The notes beneath the pieces were generated by a model. The model saw nothing but the letters and a program-made list of their open reading frames with translations, was not told the origin of the DNA and did not search any database. A DNA stretch of 9,611 nt from Sneathiella sp. (GTDB lineage: Bacteria > Pseudomonadota > Alphaproteobacteria > Sneathiellales > Sneathiellaceae), in assembly GCA_016765515.1 (NCBI GenBank), contig JAESPT010000475.1:1-9611 (forward strand). The letters run 5' to 3'. Position numbers and translations under genes: made by a program. Shown here piece after piece: positions 8,789 through 9,611 of the stretch. Each line of letters opens with the position of its first letter. The stretch's first letter is position 1.

Positions 8789-9340
8789 TTAACTCTTCTC
8801 GACTTGAGAATAATCCAACTCAACAGGTGTTGCACGACCGAAGATCGATACAGAAACTTTCAAGCGCGCCTTTTCTTCATCGACATCCTCAACAACGCCC
8901 ATAAAGGTCGCAAAAGGACCATCACTCACACGAACTTCTTCACCAATCTCAAACGTAACAGATGGTTTCGGACGCTCAATACCTTCCTGAACCTGATTCA
9001 GAACAGACAAAGCTTCCTTTTCAGAAATCGGTTGTGGCTTATTCGCATTCCCAAGGAAACCCGTTACTTTTGGAAGATTTTTGACAAGATGATACGTTTC
9101 ATCATTCATCTCCATGTGGGCAAGCACATAACCAGGGAAAAATTTCCTCTCAGCGCTGACCTTCTGACCACGGCGAATTTCAACGACTTCCTCGACAGGA
9201 ACAAGAACATCTTCAAATTTGTCTGCCATCCCCTTCAGGATCGCCTGGTCCATTACAGCCTGAGCAACCTTCTTCTCAAAGCCGGAATAGGCATGAATGA
9301 TGTACCAACGCATTTTCGCCGGGCGTTCTGCTTCAGACAT
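8789..9340 (-). CDS. nusG: Transcription elongation/antitermination factor NusG
   Basis: NusG binds the beta-prime clamp of RNA polymerase, suppresses pausing, and links the polymerase to Rho or, through S10, to the ribosome. The 183-residue protein matches E. coli NusG in length (181). The NGN domain covers about 10-125, with RWYIIHAYSGFEKKV (11-25) and FFPGYVL (67-73). The KOW domain covers about 129-181, with FEIGEEVRVSDGPFATFMG (130-148) and SIFGRATPVELDYSQVEK at the end; F167 corresponds by alignment to the E. coli Phe that contacts S10 and Rho. ATG at 9340 lies 2 nt after the secE stop, with GGGAG inside the end of secE, so translational coupling is likely. The alternative Met10 would remove only a short variable tail and has no better ribosome site. 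Confidence 0.99.
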   Translation of the reverse strand: MSEAERPAKMRWYIIHAYSGFEKKVAQAVMDQAILKGMADKFEDVLVPVEEVVEIRRGQKVSAERKFFPGYVLAHMEMNDETYHLVKNLPKVTGFLGNANKPQPISEKEALSVLNQVQEGIERPKPSVTFEIGEEVRVSDGPFATFMGVVEDVDEEKARLKVSVSIFGRATPVELDYSQVEKS

Positions 9341-9342
9341 AA

Positions 9343-9540
9343 TCAGGCTCCCAACGATAAAATAAATTTCACGACACTTTGAATGCCCAGATCGACCATA
9401 AAGAAGAACATGGACGCAAGAAATACCATAACAAAGACCATTCCGGTCGTAACCATGGTCTCTTTACGAGTCGGCCATGTTACTTTGGAAGCCTCTTGCC
9501 GCACTTGGCGGATAAAAGCGCCTGGATTCACCTTTGCCAT
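9343..9540 (-). CDS. secE: Protein translocase subunit SecE
   Basis: SecE clamps SecY in the SecYEG protein-export channel of the inner membrane. The 65-residue protein is the short single-span form common outside the enteric bacteria (E. coli SecE has 127 residues and three spans). It has a cytoplasmic amphipathic segment with the conserved core EASKVTWPTRKET (16-28), then one hydrophobic membrane span at about 30-50, then a short tail ending ILSLGA. ATG at 9540 is preceded by GAGG about 5 nt upstream; the stop is TGA at 9345-9343. nusG begins 2 nt downstream, the usual bacterial pairing. The gene upstream of secE (often a tRNA-Trp or tuf) lies outside the window. Confidence 0.98.
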   Translation of the reverse strand: MAKVNPGAFIRQVRQEASKVTWPTRKETMVTTGMVFVMVFLASMFFFMVDLGIQSVVKFILSLGA

Positions 9541-9579
9541 TCTTGCCTCAAATTTTGTTCAACAACCGGACGAGCCGGC

Positions 9580-9608
9580 GGTATACAGGAATTATTCAAA
9601 TAGATCAA
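9580..9608 (-). promoter_or_regulatory. Candidate vegetative-sigma promoter for secE-nusG
   Basis: On the minus strand TTGATC (9608-9603) and TATACC (9585-9580) are separated by 17 nt. Each hexamer matches the sigma-70 consensus at four of six positions, including the TTGA and TATA cores. Transcription would start near 9573, about 33 nt before the secE ATG. The hexamers are partial and the window ends at the -35 element, so upstream context cannot be judged. A small CCGG/CCGG dyad (9578-9566) lies around the expected start. Confidence 0.4.
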
Positions 9609-9611
9609 GCC

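Noticed and set aside
8738..9382. Plus-strand open frame of 214 codons
   Set aside because: Antisense to nusG and the end of secE; explained by the codon pattern of the real genes.

Overview
This window is the conserved secE-nusG-rplKAJL-rpoBC (beta operon) block of a proteobacterium. All eight genes read on the minus strand, so transcription runs from the high-coordinate end to the low end. The protein sequences look alphaproteobacterial: RpoB has a short [13 protein letters not shown] N-terminus, an alphaproteobacterial beta4 insertion and 1366 residues, and NusG and SecE are short simple forms. Base composition is moderate, not strongly GC-rich. I cannot name the genus from sequence alone.

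Layout in transcription order: a candidate vegetative promoter (9608-9580); secE (9540-9343); nusG (9340-8789); a 90-nt gap with two stem-loops; rplK (8698-8270) and rplA (8266-7574), 3 nt apart; a 270-nt gap full of stem-loops; rplJ (7303-6794, GTG start) and rplL (6732-6361), 61 nt apart; a 274-nt gap with several stem-loops; rpoB (6086-1986); a 111-nt gap with one strong stem-loop; and rpoC from 1874 running off the window at base 1 (first 624 codons present). The plus strand holds no credible gene.

The genes form one functional unit. SecE is part of the protein-export channel. NusG couples RNA polymerase to elongation control and the ribosome. L11, L1, L10 and L7/L12 build the two ribosomal stalks, and beta and beta-prime form the catalytic core of RNA polymerase. 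Closely spaced pairs (secE-nusG, rplK-rplA) suggest translational coupling. The three long gaps (90, 270 and 274 nt) lie where ribosomal-protein autoregulation and rplL-rpoB attenuation act in E. coli, and each is rich in inverted repeats.

I found no novel system, mobile element, CRISPR array, RNA gene or sign of horizontal transfer. The observations most worth a second look are a threefold 11-residue repeat in the L10 C-terminal helix, which predicts three L12 dimers per stalk, and undescribed RNA structure in the gaps: twin stem-loops sharing an 11-nt core between rplA and rplJ, and stem-loops that span or closely follow stop codons.
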